Counted from the first letter of the stretch, positions 1-10,626 are shown. The stretch: 64,000 nt of DNA from Eupeodes corollae (GCF_945859685.1 NC_079149.1:100652863-100716862), one strand, 5' to 3'. Numbers and translations: made by a program. Notes: generated by a model not told the origin, from the sequence alone.

Positions 1-430
1 TTTTGCGTCCACACACTAACTTTATCGCCTACATTTTAAAATGTTTGCATAGCCTTTACAACAGATCCATGTAGTACCATTATTGCAGTATAATCAGTAA
101 TAACAACTAGAATATCCCTTAAATATAAAAGAAGCAAGGTTGGCCCTAGGACACTACCTTGCGGTACAACGATTTTTATTTTCTTTAGTTCCGAGTAATT
201 CTGGCCATACCTTACTCGAAATAGTCGGTTCGTAACATGTGGTTCAAGCATTCAGCCAGTTTGTAGTCAAGTCTCAGGTGCTGAACCTTGTAAAAGGCTT
301 CATTGACATTTAAGTAAATAGCCGAACTTAATTGTTTTTCTTCAAGTGCTTTTAAAAATAAATCCGTAATTCGATGCAATTGGTCTATCGTGGAATGTTC
401 ATTTCTAAAGCCAAACTTATGGTAGAATAC
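1..430 (-). pseudogene. jockey-clade LINE reverse transcriptase fragment
   Basis: Remnant of a non-LTR retrotransposon reverse transcriptase. Read on the minus strand, the stretch first gives a finger/palm segment (FGFRNEHSTIDQLHRITD, then KALEEKQLSSAIYL) and then the conserved PQGSVLGPTLLLLYLRDI block. The same words occur in the longer plus-strand copy at 19.6-21.1 kb (VPQGSVLGPTLYLLYTRDI; KALEEKQ), so both belong to one jockey-like family. The catalytic FADD box is not recognisable just downstream, where the reading has decayed, and the fragment runs off the window start. No intact frame remains, so this is a dead copy. Family-level call is firm; clade is by resemblance. Confidence 0.75.
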
Positions 431-930
431 ATTTTTTTTTCTTCTATAAGATTGCTATTCCTTTTTCAGTAGCAGTTTTCCGAAATAACAATTTCAGCAA
501 CTACGTACCAGATCGTACCCTGGTGTGTTTTTTTAGTTAGACTCTCACTTATTTGATCTTGATTAAAGAAATTTTACATTCGTCGTTCCTATCTTTAAAA
601 AACTTTAAGGAATGTGTAGCCATGTTTTCTAAGAATGGTTTAAAAACTTTCTCGAGTAAAACATCAGCTTTTTGTTTTGGATTTCCGATCTTTTTGTCGT
701 CTTGAGATTTTACTAACGTGTTTTGTCTCTGCAGTTTGTTTAAGATGCTTTGCTACTTTCCATAAAGACTATGCGGTAGAAGCATCTGTCATCAGACTTT
801 TCAAAAATCTACTTAGGGAATTATTTTTGAACTCACTGAATCTTTTTTTAGTTCGTTGCTAAGACTGTTAGAGACTATCTTTTGACTATTTGACGTTGAT
901 GCACATCAGGCAAACATTATTCTACTTCTA
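431..930. other. no gene recognised
   Basis: AT-rich sequence with no convincing coding potential. A 61-codon plus-strand frame at 677-862 (MDFRSFCRLEILLTCFV...) resembles nothing I know. Probably decayed repeat sequence between two retrotransposon remnants. Confidence 0.5.
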
Positions 931-1335
931 CTAGTGTACCAGCTCACCAGATTGCTTTGCCCTGCTGTCACTTGCTTGAAATTTTAAACTGGAGTGCTTT
1001 CCAAAAACACACGCCTCGCAAAACAAACCATCATCGGCCACTTGAATATTTTTATTTTTCAAAAGCAGTTTCACTGTTTTGATATTTTGATGGGCAAGGC
1101 GTTCGTGCCAAGTCTTTAAATCATGAATTTTTGTCGCAATATTGGCACTTGGAATTTTAATTTCAAACAACATACGAAAAACCGACTTTTCTCGAAATCC
1201 TACAGGAACTTCTTTGTCTCCGTCAAGTAACCTGCATTCATCTTTATTGGACACTAGACGTAAGCCCTTGTCCAATGCTGAATTTGACGAAAATGAGTTA
1301 ACTTTGATCTCGGTACGTAGAGAACCTTCTTAAGA
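931..1335 (-). pseudogene. copia-type polyprotein fragment (GAG-pre-integrase)
   Basis: Minus-strand reading of about 115 residues contains WHERLAHQNIKTVKLLLKN followed by FCEACVFGKHSSLKF. This is the GAG-pre-integrase / zinc-binding start of integrase typical of Ty1/copia LTR retrotransposons (H...H...C-x2-C arrangement: His in WHERLAH, Cys in CEAC). The reading continues upstream to about 1335 (KVNSFSSNSALDKGL) with no clear start. Protease, most of the integrase, reverse transcriptase and both LTRs are absent, so this is an isolated internal fragment. The domain call is reliable; nothing suggests function. Confidence 0.75.
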
Positions 1336-1756
1336 CATTTGTTAAGAACCTTCTTTAGACATTTGTTTGTTCAATTGTTGGGTTGGTTTATAAAACTTTC
1401 AACTTTATCTCTGAACTCGTTCCAGTTTGTTCTTATTCACGAGCTTAGCATTGTTTTCTTCTTTTATTTCTGTTCCACTCAGTAACTACCATTAACACTT
1501 ATATTTTACTCTCGGTGAGTCAACTCGATCCAATAACCCTTTACATTCGTTGTAAGACCTACTTTATCATGGAATTCGCCAAGTGAACTTCAGTTTCGAT
1601 TCCTAAGACTACCTTATCATTTCTAAAATTGCTTACCGACGCTGTCAGTAAATGACATTTAAAAGTCGACTGACCACTGTGACTTTATTAGGTTTTAATT
1701 CAATGATGTCTTCCACGGAATTAAATGTTACATTTGCAGAATACCACGTGTTCTGA
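1336..1756. other. no gene recognised
   Basis: No coding signal seen. It lies between the copia fragment and the piggyBac pseudogene and may hold degraded element ends, but I could not identify terminal repeats. Confidence 0.4.
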
Positions 1757-3245
1757 ATGAAGGTGATATGGCTAGAAGACATTCCATCAAATGATGAAAG
1801 TATTTGCAGTTTAGACCTAGATGACGATTACAATGATAGGCCTCCAGCTATGACGGTGCTTGGTGACATACCTATCAACCTTAAACGAAGGCTTGTTGAT
1901 AATTTTTCCTTGGAAGATAATGAACCATTGTCTAATTTAGTAACCAGTTTAGGGCGTCATAAAACTTCAAGATTTTTAGGCTCAAAAAATATTTTGTGGG
2001 AACCGAAGTGGAAACAAAACTTCAAAATGGTGGAACCAAGTGAATTTTCTGGTGATGGAGGTATACCAAACAATATAATAGGTATGGAGAGTGTTACACC
2101 TACACAACTTTTTCGTTTGTTTTGTTCAGATAATCTCGTTGAACTAATTTGTTTTCAAACAAATTTATACGCTATGCAGCAAGAAATGCGTTTTATACCT
2201 GCCACACCTGAAGAAGTGGAAATATTTCTTGGTTAGAATTTAGTCATGGATATACAAAAATGCCTAGTTTTAAGGATTACTGGTCTTCTGCTCCTGATTT
2301 GGATGACCTCTATATCATCGTTTTTTTCACTCAATCGCTTTGGCTGGTTTCTGAAGAACTTGTTTTTGAATGACAACAGCATAATGCCTAATAGAAGTAA
2401 TGCTAGTTTTGACAAACTCTATAAAGTAAGACCAATGTTAGACATTTTAAAACTAAATATTGATCAAAACTTTTACTCCTCCAAAAAAATTGCTATTGAT
2501 GAAAGTATGACCAAAATTAAAGGGCACAACGTTCTAAAGCAGTTCGAAAATTTAAAGTTAAAGAATCACAGAGTATTCTTTGATAATTATTTTAATAGCT
2601 ACGCTCTACAGGTAGAATAACTGAATTACAATATATTATCTTGTGGAACTGTGAATTCCAATCATAAATATCTTCCCAAACTTAGAGAAGACAAAAATTT
2701 GACACGAGTTCAGTTTGATTATAAGGTAAGCGATACGAATGTCACAGCTATAAAATGGAGAGATGAAAGATCCGTTTTAATTCTAACCAACTATTTAGAC
2801 TCGACAAAAACAAAAACAGGTGTTGTATGTCGTAGAGAACGCAAAGGGGACATGCCGGACTGACTTGTCAAGACGACGTGACGCAATATAGTAATTGTAT
2901 GAACTATGTGGATAAATTTGACCAACTAAAAAGCACATATACTATCGACAGAAAGTCCCACAAATGGGATATCGAATATTTTCCACTTTTTGACTGCGCT
3001 CTCATAAATGCCTTTTTGCTTTACAAAGAACTCTGAAAGGAACATCTCCCAGAGTTAGATTTACTAAATACAGAAGAGTTCCGCAGAACTATTTACGAAG
3101 GGATCCTATTTGATCCTACAGCAAATTTGAAAAGAAATTCAAATTCCAGACGTTCCCTCTATGGTAATGGATCTTCATGCCCAGTGCCTGTGCCCATAAA
3201 ACACCACAAGCCATCAGTTCTTACATTTCTCATTGTACAAGGTTG
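1757..3245 (+). pseudogene. piggyBac-family transposase pseudogene
   Basis: A nearly whole piggyBac (DDE_Tnp_1_7) transposase, broken by frameshifts and stops. In order: an acidic N-terminus (from about 1757), the segment with MRFIPATPEEVEIFLG, then after a one-base shift near 2230 LEFSHGYTKMPSFKDYWS, then KIAIDESMTKIKG with the first catalytic Asp (about 2500), DNYFNSYAL with the second (about 2583), KWRDERSVLILTN, and near 2910 NYVDKFDQLKSTYTIDR with the third Asp in a VDxxDQ context. Further breaks lie at about 2390 (stop after EELVFE), 2618, 2862 and 3036. No terminal inverted repeats or flanking TTAA pair were confirmed. The order of motifs makes the family call strong; the copy cannot encode a full protein as it stands. 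Confidence 0.85.
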
Positions 3246-4046
3246 AACCACGGTGGTTAGCAAAATAAGCTAATTATTTCACAAAATCAGTTTGTTGAAT
3301 TTTCAAATTTTATTTTTTTTTCTAAATAATAAAACTATTATTAAGTAAAAAACAGGTGTATTACTTTAATAAAGCAGTTTTTGTACATCCGTGACTGAAA
3401 GAGTTATGCAACTTTTAGACCTTCTTGGTGAATCTGTAGTGAAATTTTCATGGTTTACCTTTTTTCCAAGGATGGTTTTGTAAGCATTTGAAACCTTGAT
3501 CTCCTGTTGGTTAGAATAAGTGAGCTGTTGAGAACCGTCCTTTTTTGGTAACCCATATAGTTGGGTGATTCTCACCATCCTGGAGCACCGATCAACGATA
3601 TATGTTTTGAACTAGTTTTTCCAAACCTGCATAAAAATCAAAAACTTTTCTGCAAATTCTAAAACTATCTAAACGGATGACTAATACCACTAAACTTTTG
3701 TTGGAGCTTCCCCCAAAACTGATTTTTTTGACAAATTTCTAGCTATGTCTCATTGAGACGTTATCATTTCCAACATTTCTTTTAATTGTTCCCTAATAGT
3801 TCTTCGAATGCACAACGTTCCTTCTTTCCAAGGTCATGAAAACCTAGACCAATTTTCAGCCTAACAAATATCTTGCAAAATGAAAGTTTCTTAATGACTG
3901 GCAGTATGGCTTTCGTAGCAAAAGGTTCGCTGGTGATGTCATGATTTATCTTATTGAACAGTTTATAGAATCTTTTTAGATCATTTTTGAGAAAGTTAGA
4001 TTGTTGCACTTGATATGTCAAAGATACAGTTTGGCAAAAGGCTCTT
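3246..4046. other. unassigned spacer with two unrecognised minus-strand frames
   Basis: Two minus-strand open frames lie here, 3366-3578 (70 residues) and 3782-4054 (90 residues, rich in K/L/F). Neither matches a family I recognise and neither has splice or regulatory context. They may be fragments of unknown repeats. Confidence 0.35.
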
Positions 4047-4590
4047 TTGTCCAAAATGCGTTACCTTCATAATGATGAATCTCTTATTTTTTTGGATTGG
4101 AAATTTCGGGTTAAAATTTCCGTTCAATTTAAATGTGATATCCACAAAATAAACGCTGGTGTGCCCCAGGGTTCCGTTTTTTCTACGACACTGTTCCTTA
4201 TTTTTATAAATGGTCTTTGGTCTGAAACTTTTAATTCACTTAATTGTTTCGCTGTTGACAGTACTCTCAGCTTTTTATAGTCGAATTCTTGTCCTTTGGA
4301 TGTCAATTAGGAATAGCAGCCTATAATAAGCTCATTTAATTTTGAACTTGACAGCAATGTCCAATAAGGAATTTAAACCATGGTTCGAAATCTTAATGCT
4401 GTCTACTATCCCGAAAGCTAACTCTCTATCCATGGGTGGTACTTGTATCGAGAAGACTAATAGCTTTCAGTTAGGTTTATTCTACACAAACCAATTTGTC
4501 ACATATTTGAAGTGGTCAAAAAAGCTGATAACTGTTCAGTGTTTCTCCGCAACATGTTTTTGACCCTTTTGGATCTGAACTATAATTTAA
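4047..4590 (+). pseudogene. CR1/jockey-group LINE reverse transcriptase fragment (family A, copy 1)
   Basis: Plus-strand reading with HKINAGVPQGSVFSTTLFLI, FINGLW and CFAVDSTLSFL: the PQGS and [FY]xDD blocks of a non-LTR reverse transcriptase, with the catalytic ADD changed to AVD. Beyond 4280 the frame breaks but related words follow (ISSFNFELDSN; FYTNQFVTYLK). It is the same family as the better copy on the minus strand at 16.3-17.3 kb (INAGVPQGSVLSPTLFLIFI, CFADDSTLSFSY) and the very decayed copy at 60.7-61.6 kb. Dead fragment. Confidence 0.7.
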
Positions 4591-5067
4591 AAACATGTAT
4601 TTGCCTCAATAACCCACTTGAGTCTTTAGACAAGTCTTCTGTCAATTTCAAAATACTTTAATATTCATTGTGATGAACTTTAATTTTTGAACTTTCCATT
4701 ATTTATTTACGATACGTCTTGTTTTGGCTTAACTAAAAATTCACTTCAGATTCGTCTCGAAATTGGTGCCAATGACAGATTATAGAAATTGTATTGAGAA
4801 CGAAATGGTTACGATTTTAGTAATACCAAATAAGTTCACAAAATGTCGGTAAGCAGGGCATGTTACCCACATTCAATCAACATCCTTTCGCCGGAATTGA
4901 TAAAAGCAAAAGTTTGGAAAAAGTCACTTCTCCAATTCGCCGAATTCGGTAATAGGGATGAATATTCCTGTTCAAGTGTCAGCTTTTAAGCTTTTGGATT
5001 GATATTCGAGTTTTTCTGTTTTCGCTTTGCTGCTTCGGTTTCTTCGCTTAATAATCTGTAATATTTG
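4591..5067. other. no gene recognised
   Basis: No coding, RNA or repeat signal identified; probably decayed 3' part of the preceding LINE followed by unique sequence. Confidence 0.4.
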
Positions 5068-5341
5068 TAGTGCCCGTAGCGTGATGGTTAGTGCGTTGGA
5101 CTGTCATGGGTTCGATACCTGGCTGTGCCACCTAACTTTTTCACGGTTACTACATCTTGCGAGGAATTGGCAAATCCTCCAAGAGTAATTCTTGTCATGA
5201 AGAGAGTTTTCTCAAATTAGCCGCTCGGATTTGGAGTATAAAGTGTAGGTCCCCTCCATCTCTGACAACATTACTCAAACACAGGAATGGTTGAGTGATA
5301 TAAGTCACTAGCCTCTGGTTCTCTACGGACTGTTGCGCCAC
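5068..5341 (+). mobile_element. tRNA-like-headed SINE (plus orientation, runs into gap)
   Basis: Head resembles a tRNA gene with an internal RNA polymerase III promoter: A-box-like TAGCGTGATGG near 5077 and B-box-like GGTTCGATACC near 5110. The body contains AGTAATTCTTGTCATGA. The 3' end, GGACTGTTGCGCCAC just before the N gap, is shared with other copies. The same element occurs on the minus strand at 31676-31990 and 32122-32382, with fragments at 29081-29200, 59990-60068 and 61660-61750. The 3' 30-odd bases match the end of the RTE LINE at 28303-28335. A SINE of about 300 bp is the best explanation; the parent tRNA was not determined. Confidence 0.75.
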
Positions 5342-5541
5342 NNNNNNNNNNNNNNNNNNNNNNNNNNNNNNNNNNNNNNNNNNNNNNNNNNNNNNNNNNN
5401 NNNNNNNNNNNNNNNNNNNNNNNNNNNNNNNNNNNNNNNNNNNNNNNNNNNNNNNNNNNNNNNNNNNNNNNNNNNNNNNNNNNNNNNNNNNNNNNNNNNN
5501 NNNNNNNNNNNNNNNNNNNNNNNNNNNNNNNNNNNNNNNNN
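5342..5541. other. assembly gap (200 N)
   Basis: Run of N. It cuts the SINE tail on the left and a DINE-like element on the right, so a repeat-caused scaffolding gap of nominal size is likely. Confidence 0.99.
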
Positions 5542-6120
5542 AAAAACAATATTTCTTGGGAAATAAAAAAGTTTGATGACAATATTTTCAATTTTTAAAA
5601 GCTTATTTTAAAATGTTTTAATATTTTTACTAGGTTTTTATTGTTTGTAAAAAAACTATTAATTCCAATTTTTTGTTTGTATTTATAAACAAAACCGTTA
5701 ATTGGATTCTTTCCAATACTGGTTTGGTATCACGCTACAATATATAATATAAAATTTAATACAAGTCTTTAGCGTCATTTAGGGTTAACCAAAATGTTCA
5801 CCTTTTTTTAAACTGATCTGGTAAAAAAAACCACCCACGCAATTTTCTTGGGAGCCCTTTTTGAATCTTTCTGCATTATTATCTGTATAACGAAATTTAT
5901 TTGAACTCGATATCTTTACTGGTTCTTGAGCTATGGACGACGGAACTTCGCGAACGTTCGGACGTACGAACGTACGAATGTAAGAACGTACGTACACACG
6001 CACGCGCAGACACCTTTCTAAAAATCTTTTATTTCGATCAGGGACTTTGAAACGTCGAGAAATGTAAACATTTTTGATTCGACAAATCGGACCCATTACA
6101 ATAACTTCTTATGGAAGTTA
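5542..6120 (-). mobile_element. DINE/Helentron-like element R, copy 1 (truncated by gap)
   Basis: Minus-oriented copy of the repeat called R here. Reading the minus strand: 5' hairpin region (near 6103-6119), the ACGT-rich core (5935-6010, with runs of ACGTACG and CGAACG), the conserved CTCAAGAACCAG-type block (near 5920) and GAACATTTTGGTTAACCCTA (near 5780), then about 175-bp central-repeat material from 5760 down to the gap. An apparent 103-residue minus-strand frame at 5785-6096 is produced by this repeat and is not considered a gene. Confidence 0.65.
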
Positions 6121-6170
6121 ACAAACGTAAGTCTAGTTGTTTTGAGTAACCATCAAGGTTTTTGAACTTT

Positions 6171-6217
6171 TAAGTAAGTAAGTAAGTAACTAAGTAAGTA
6201 AGTAAATAAGTAAGTAA
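6171..6217. repeat. (TAAG)n microsatellite
   Basis: About eleven TAAG/TAAC/TAAA units. The RTE LINE at 25-28 kb ends in TTAAGTAAGTAA, so this could be the leftover tail of an otherwise lost RTE insertion, but no LINE sequence is visible next to it. Confidence 0.8.
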
Positions 6218-6785
6218 TTTTATTTACAAATAATTAATTCATACATACAATTTAACAACAATAATGCATGGCTTTTTTTGAACTTTTAAAAAACCTTCCT
6301 TTGAAAAAGTTTGAATTATCTTTTAAACACCCTACGAGTACTATGCATAATTCTAAATCTTTTCATAACTGTTCCTGGCTCGTAAACTTTTATTATTTTT
6401 TGTAAAGCTATTGTTAGAATATAGTTGAATTGGAATACTCACGCGCCTCAGTGTACTTTACTGGAATATTCACTTAAAACTACTTTCTAAGTTATATATT
6501 TCAACAACGAATGATTTCTTGGAAGAGTTTAAAAATCATCAATTTATTATTTTTAAGAATTCCTTCTTAATGTTTTGTTTTCATTTAACATAAGAATTTA
6601 AAATTAATGAAATTTAAAATTTTTGTTTGGATATTGTACTTACATGAGTTTGTGTTTGATATTGGACTGCAAAGGAAAAAAAATTGTTAATTATTCGCTT
6701 GTTAAATATTTTACAAACCAAAATTTAGAAGTAGAAGTAAGATAAATTTCTCGACGTTTCGAGGTCCCTAGAATTATATTATATA

Positions 6786-8020
6786 AAGGGTGTCCCAAAA
6801 TTAACGCAAGGTTTGAATTAAATAGAAAACGCCGTTTTTAGTCTTTTGATAGTTATATTTTTATTGACTCGTAAAGTACATATTAAGGGTTATGTATGGA
6901 ATAAGACATCGGACAAATGGGCTCCACGGCTTTGCATGCACATGCGCACTCTTTTGTTGAAATTTTCCATGACCATTCTGCTTAAATGTGGCTGAATTTC
7001 GTTGATGCAGCGTTGAATATCCTCCTTTAATGCACGGGTGGTTGTGGGCTTGTTGACATATTCTTGTGATTTCAAATAACCCCATAAAAAGAAGTCTAAT
7101 GGTGTTAAATCACACGATCTAGGAGGCCAATTTTGATGATGACATGTGGCACCGTCTTGTTGAAACCACATATTGGACACATCAATATCATACAATTTTG
7201 GCAGAAAGAACTGTGTAATCATGTCGCGATATCGACACCAGTAACAGTCACTGCTTGACCAGCATCATTTTCAAAAAAATATGGCCCATTATTGATCCAG
7301 CCCAAAATCCACACCATACAGTCACGCGTTGTGGATGCATTTGTTTTTCGACAATCACATGTGGGTTCTCCGAAAGCCACATGCGGCAATTTTGGCGATT
7401 GACAAAGCCATCAAGATGAAAATGTGCTTCATCGCTTAGGACGATTTTGATCGAAAAATCAGGGTCCATTTGTTGATGTTCAATAATCCATTCAACGAAC
7501 TCTCTTCTCTGTCCATGATCATTAGGCTTCAATTGTTGTGTTAATTGAATTTTGTAAGCATGAAGACACAGATCTTTGGTGAGTATACGCTGTAGAGAGG
7601 TTCTTGAAATTTGCAATTCTTGTCCACGACGTCGAATTGAGGTTCCTGGATTTTCAGCAACACTCTCAGGCACTGCTTCGACATTCACATTTGAACGACT
7701 TGTTTTTGGACGACCAGTGTGTTTATCGTCTCCAACGGATCCAGTCTCCATGAATTTTTCAATTAATCTCTACACAGTTGACGAAGTTAAAACACTATTC
7801 CGACCATATTTTGTATGAAATTTTCGAACTGCAGCCACCAAGCTTTCACTATTTTTGAAATATTCTTTAATAATGAAGACACGTTGTTCTATCGTGTAAC
7901 GCTCCTTTTTTTAATAACCCTATACTGTTAGCTGTCAAATTGCTTTTTTTTAGGGTTTCCAACACTTCACTGCACAAATGGTGGCAAATTCAAATCTTGC
8001 GTTAATTTTGGGACACCCTT
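6786..8020 (-). mobile_element. mariner-type DNA transposon with both inverted repeats
   Basis: Ends are mirror images: AAGGGTGTCCCAAAATTAAC at 6786 and its complement ending at 8020, with the inverted repeat continuing imperfectly for about 34 bp. Both ends are flanked by TA (6784-6785 and 8021-8022), the target duplication of Tc1/mariner elements. The transposase inside is broken (next entry). It sits inside a copy of element R, interrupting it between TTTCTCGACGTTTCGAGGTC and the ACG-rich core, so it is younger than that copy. Confidence 0.9.
6890..7910 (-). pseudogene. mariner transposase pseudogene
   Basis: Cut-and-paste transposase of the Tc1/mariner superfamily. From about 7905 down: helix-turn-helix region (RYTIEQRVFIIKEYF; an in-frame TAG near 7770), METGSVGDDKHTGRPKTSRS at 7751, then LSDEAHFHLDG with the first catalytic Asp, WCGFWAGSIMG, a frameshift near 7240, WFQQDGATCHH with the second Asp, and PPRSCDLTPLDFFLWGYLK with the third. 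The usual stretch of about 20 residues between CHH and NWPPRS is missing, so the D-D spacing is destroyed by an internal deletion. At least a stop, a frameshift and this deletion make it inactive. The family is certain. Confidence 0.85.
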
Positions 8021-8109
8021 TATAATTGCAGTGTGTACCGACATTCGTTCGTCCTCACGTTTGGGGTACCATTTTTTGTCGTCCACATCTCAAGGGAGCG
8101 GGTCGAAAT

Positions 8110-8252
8110 GCTGTATTTTAAAATACTGTATGGTAAAAATTATTACAGAATTTTGAGATACAGTATTTGGATCATGCAGTATTTTGTGCATACAATATTT
8201 TGAAATACAGTATTTTGAGATACAGTATTTTAATCCATACAGTATTTCGATC
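8110..8252. repeat. short palindromic tandem repeat (AATACTGTATT type)
   Basis: Repeated, partly self-complementary words such as AAAATACTGTATGG, GATACAGTATTTGG, GCAGTATTTTGTGC, GAAATACAGTATTTTGAG and CATACAGTATTTCGATC, on average every 20-25 bp. The block begins with GTCGAAATGCTGTATTTT and ends with ACAGTATTTCGATC, an outer inverted repeat, so it can fold as one hairpin. It interrupts the core of element R copy 2, so it may be a small foldback insertion. Confidence 0.6.
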
Positions 8253-8514
8253 CCAACGCCTCAAAGTCATCTACTTGTTCTTGAAATATATCGACTTCAA
8301 ATAAATAGATGCAGAATGGTAAAATTTTGAGTAAAATCAAATTGACAGTTTTTGTAGTCTAAACAAAAACATTACCAAAAAAAAGATTGTTTAAATTGAT
8401 TTTCGATTCAATGTCAATTCAAACATTAAAGATATTGACTTTAAACTAATTTCATTTTATACAAAATATTGTTATCAACAGTTAGTTCATCTATACTTCT
8501 ATAATAATCTATAC

Positions 8515-8555
8515 TCTATACTATACTATACTATACTATATTAATATTAATATTA
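8515..8555. repeat. (CTATA)n / ATTAAT microsatellite
   Basis: Five or so CTATA units followed by TTAATATTAATATTATAA at the Helitron 5' edge. Confidence 0.8.
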
Positions 8556-8979
8556 TAAATGCGAATGTAAGTTTGTTTGTTACGCTTTCACGCAAAAACT
8601 ACTTAACCGATCATCATGAAACTTTGCACATACACTCTTGAAGGTATTAAAAGTAACATAGAATACTTTTTATTAAAAAAAATAAAAAAAAAATTACGAA
8701 AAATAAGAAAATTGTTTGTCAAAATATCGTCAAATTTAGCTACTTCAACTCCATCTAGCATCATAGTAATGAAGTTTCAACCCTGAATCCTGTAATACCA
8801 ACCCACTGTATTACCGACGGTGACGACAATATCTAATTCAATTGAATATAGTTTCAACCGTTTCTAATTTTTCTATATTTATTGTTATTTTCTTCTGTCG
8901 TTGCATGCAGTGTAATACTATTCACATTTTTGAGGTTATCCGTAATTTTTGTGGTTAGCTGTTACTTTATTATTTTAGA

Positions 8980-9045
8980 TCTTACTCGCTGATGTTAATT
9001 CTTACTCTAACAAGCAAACTTACATTCGCATTTATAATATTAGCA
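8980..9045 (-). mobile_element. inverted Helitron 5' end inside the Helitron
   Basis: The stretch AACAAGCAAACTTACATTCG followed by CATTTATAATATTA is the complement of the element's own 5' end at 8543-8583 with one or two changes. It lies directly before the first readable helicase codons (about 9055). So two Helitron 5' ends face each other around 430 bp of non-helicase DNA (8585-8985). Confidence 0.7.
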
Positions 9046-9049
9046 TAGA

Positions 9050-10125
9050 TGTCCCTCAGAAAACACCAAAAAATAGCAGTTGCTGTAGCTTCGTCAGTTA
9101 TTGCCGCGACGCTATTAAAGGGCGGTCGTACGGCACATTCCGTTTTAAAATAACAATTGAATTTGGCACAGCAAGATTCGCCCATCTGTAATTTTAGTAA
9201 AAATAGTTCACGAGGTAGGATGCTGCGCAAATGCAAGCTTTTAGTGTGGGATGAAAGTACAATGTCTCACAAGAAAGCTATAGAAGCTTTAAACCGGACA
9301 GATATAATGGGATGCATGGTAGTTTTATTTGGCTGGTGATTTCCGTCAAACCATCCCAGTGATTCAAAGGGGGGACACCAGCAGATGAAATTCAAGCGTG
9401 CATTAAATTATCAAGCTTATGGCCGACAGTTGAAAAACTCCGCCTGAAAACGAATATGAGAGTGCATCTTCATAATGACGTGGATTCAGGACTTTACGCA
9501 GAAATGTTGTTGAAAATTGGTGATGGTTGTTTAGACGTTGACGCTGAAGGCTTCATATCACTGTCAAGAGAATTTTGTAATTTAGTAGAAAGTGATGTGG
9601 ATCTCATTGCTAATGTTTTTCCGGAATTGCAACAAAATTTGTGTAGTGATCAGTGGTTGTGTGCAAGAGCAATATTAGCACCAAGAAATGAAATTTTAAA
9701 CGAGGTTCAAGGAGAAATGAAGGAATATTTGTCAATGGATACAATTATGGATACGGAACTATGTACTTTATATCCTGTGGAGTTTTTAAACTCACTTGAA
9801 CTATTGGGTGTACCGTCACATAAACTTCAATTGAAACTAAATGTACCAGTAATGCTTATGCCAAATCTAGATGCTCATCGGCTATGTAATGGAACAAAGC
9901 TTCGGATAACAAAATTGGGACAGAACATACTTGGTGCTGCTATTTTAACAGGTAAGGGAAATAGTGTTATAATACCTCGGTAGCAGGAGTGCATTTAGAA
10001 AACCCATGCTTCTCTCATGGTCAACTTTATGTAGCCTGTTCACGTGTATCTAATGCCCGGAATTTACACATATTTGCACCCGACGGGAAAACTTATAACA
10101 TTGTCTATAAATATATCTTAAATTA
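9050..10125 (+). pseudogene. Helitron PIF1-type helicase, C-terminal part, broken
   Basis: Superfamily 1B helicase of a Helitron, which unwinds DNA in rolling-circle transposition. Readable blocks: KHQKIAVAVASSVIAATLLKGGRTAHSVLK (given as two overlapping pieces: IAVAVASSVIAATLLKGG and GGRTAHSVLK), CKLLVWDESTMSHKKAIEAL (Walker B-like DES), a frameshift at about 9336 then GDFRQTIPVIQRG, LRLKTNMRVHLHND at 9456, WLCARAILAPRNEILNEV, LCNGTKLRI, ILTGKGNSVIIPR, and finally QLYVACSRVSNARNLHIF near 10023-10070. Walker A is missing, stops lie at 9150 and 9983, so the enzyme cannot be made. Family assignment is firm. Confidence 0.85.
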
Positions 10126-10604
10126 ATACTTTGTTGTTGCATTTCAATAAGCATATATTAAGGTGTTGAAACTTCATTGTCTGTAGTAATTTTTAAAAAT
10201 TGTTGATTTCAGCCAAGCAATAAAATGTAGTTATTATATTGACTCATTTCTATTATTATACCCTTACCCTTTATCTCTCATACTTATTTAATTTCTCCAC
10301 TGCGGGCGAAGCCGAGGGTAAAAAGCTAGTATTTTTATCAAAATCTAACAGGTATTGACTTAAAAATAATTGTCTGTGCTATATTTTGTTGTTTTTAACG
10401 TCACATTTTGGTTTTAAGAAAATCATTAAGTATTTGTTTATATAAAACTTACAAAAAATGCTATTAAAATTAATACAAATTAAGCTTGTACCCGTGACTT
10501 CGTCCGCACAGATAGTTTTTTTATAGTAGTATAAATCAACCTAAGCTTTACTTTGTTGTACGTATGATTGAATTGTGCCGAGGCCATACTAAGTGTGATT
10601 GTCA

Positions 10605-10626
10605 TAGGTTAGGTTAGGTTAGGTTA
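10605..10626. repeat. interstitial TTAGG-type repeat
   Basis: Four tandem TAGGT/TTAGG units (TAGGTTAGGTTAGGTTAGGT at the start). TTAGG is the common insect telomere motif, absent from telomeres in Diptera. At this length and inside transposon DNA it is more likely a LINE tail or chance microsatellite than a telomere remnant. Confidence 0.85.

Larger units (their letters stand above)
8508..10329 (+). mobile_element. Helitron remnant
   Basis: Rolling-circle transposon. The 5' side has a TC-starting ACTAT-rich stretch (8508-8540) and ATTATAAATGCGAATGTAAG near 8550. The 3' side has the GC-rich hairpin GCGGGCGAAGCCGAGGG followed by AAAAAGCTAG at 10329, with T as next base: the expected CTAG|T end. 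Inside is the C-terminal half of the helicase (next entry). The Rep domain and helicase N-terminus are missing, replaced by an inverted second 5' end (see 8980-9045). The exact 5' terminus is uncertain because of the CTATA microsatellite. Confidence 0.8.

Noticed and set aside
3366..4054. Two minus-strand frames of 70 and 90 residues
   Set aside because: No recognisable motif, no splice or promoter context, adjacent to LINE remnants; length is compatible with chance.
5068..5130. Free-standing tRNA gene
   Set aside because: A and B box words are present, but the acceptor stem does not close, and the sequence recurs with a longer body and target duplications, so it is a SINE head.
5271..5591. 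Open frames across the N run
   Set aside because: The reading is open only because N contains no stop codons.
5785..6096. 103-residue minus-strand frame with Arg/Val-rich text (RVRVYVRSYIRTFVRP)
   Set aside because: The same text appears in every copy of element R (41930-42115, 52044-52382) in different frames, and comes from ACGT/CGTACG runs. It is repeat DNA, not a gene.
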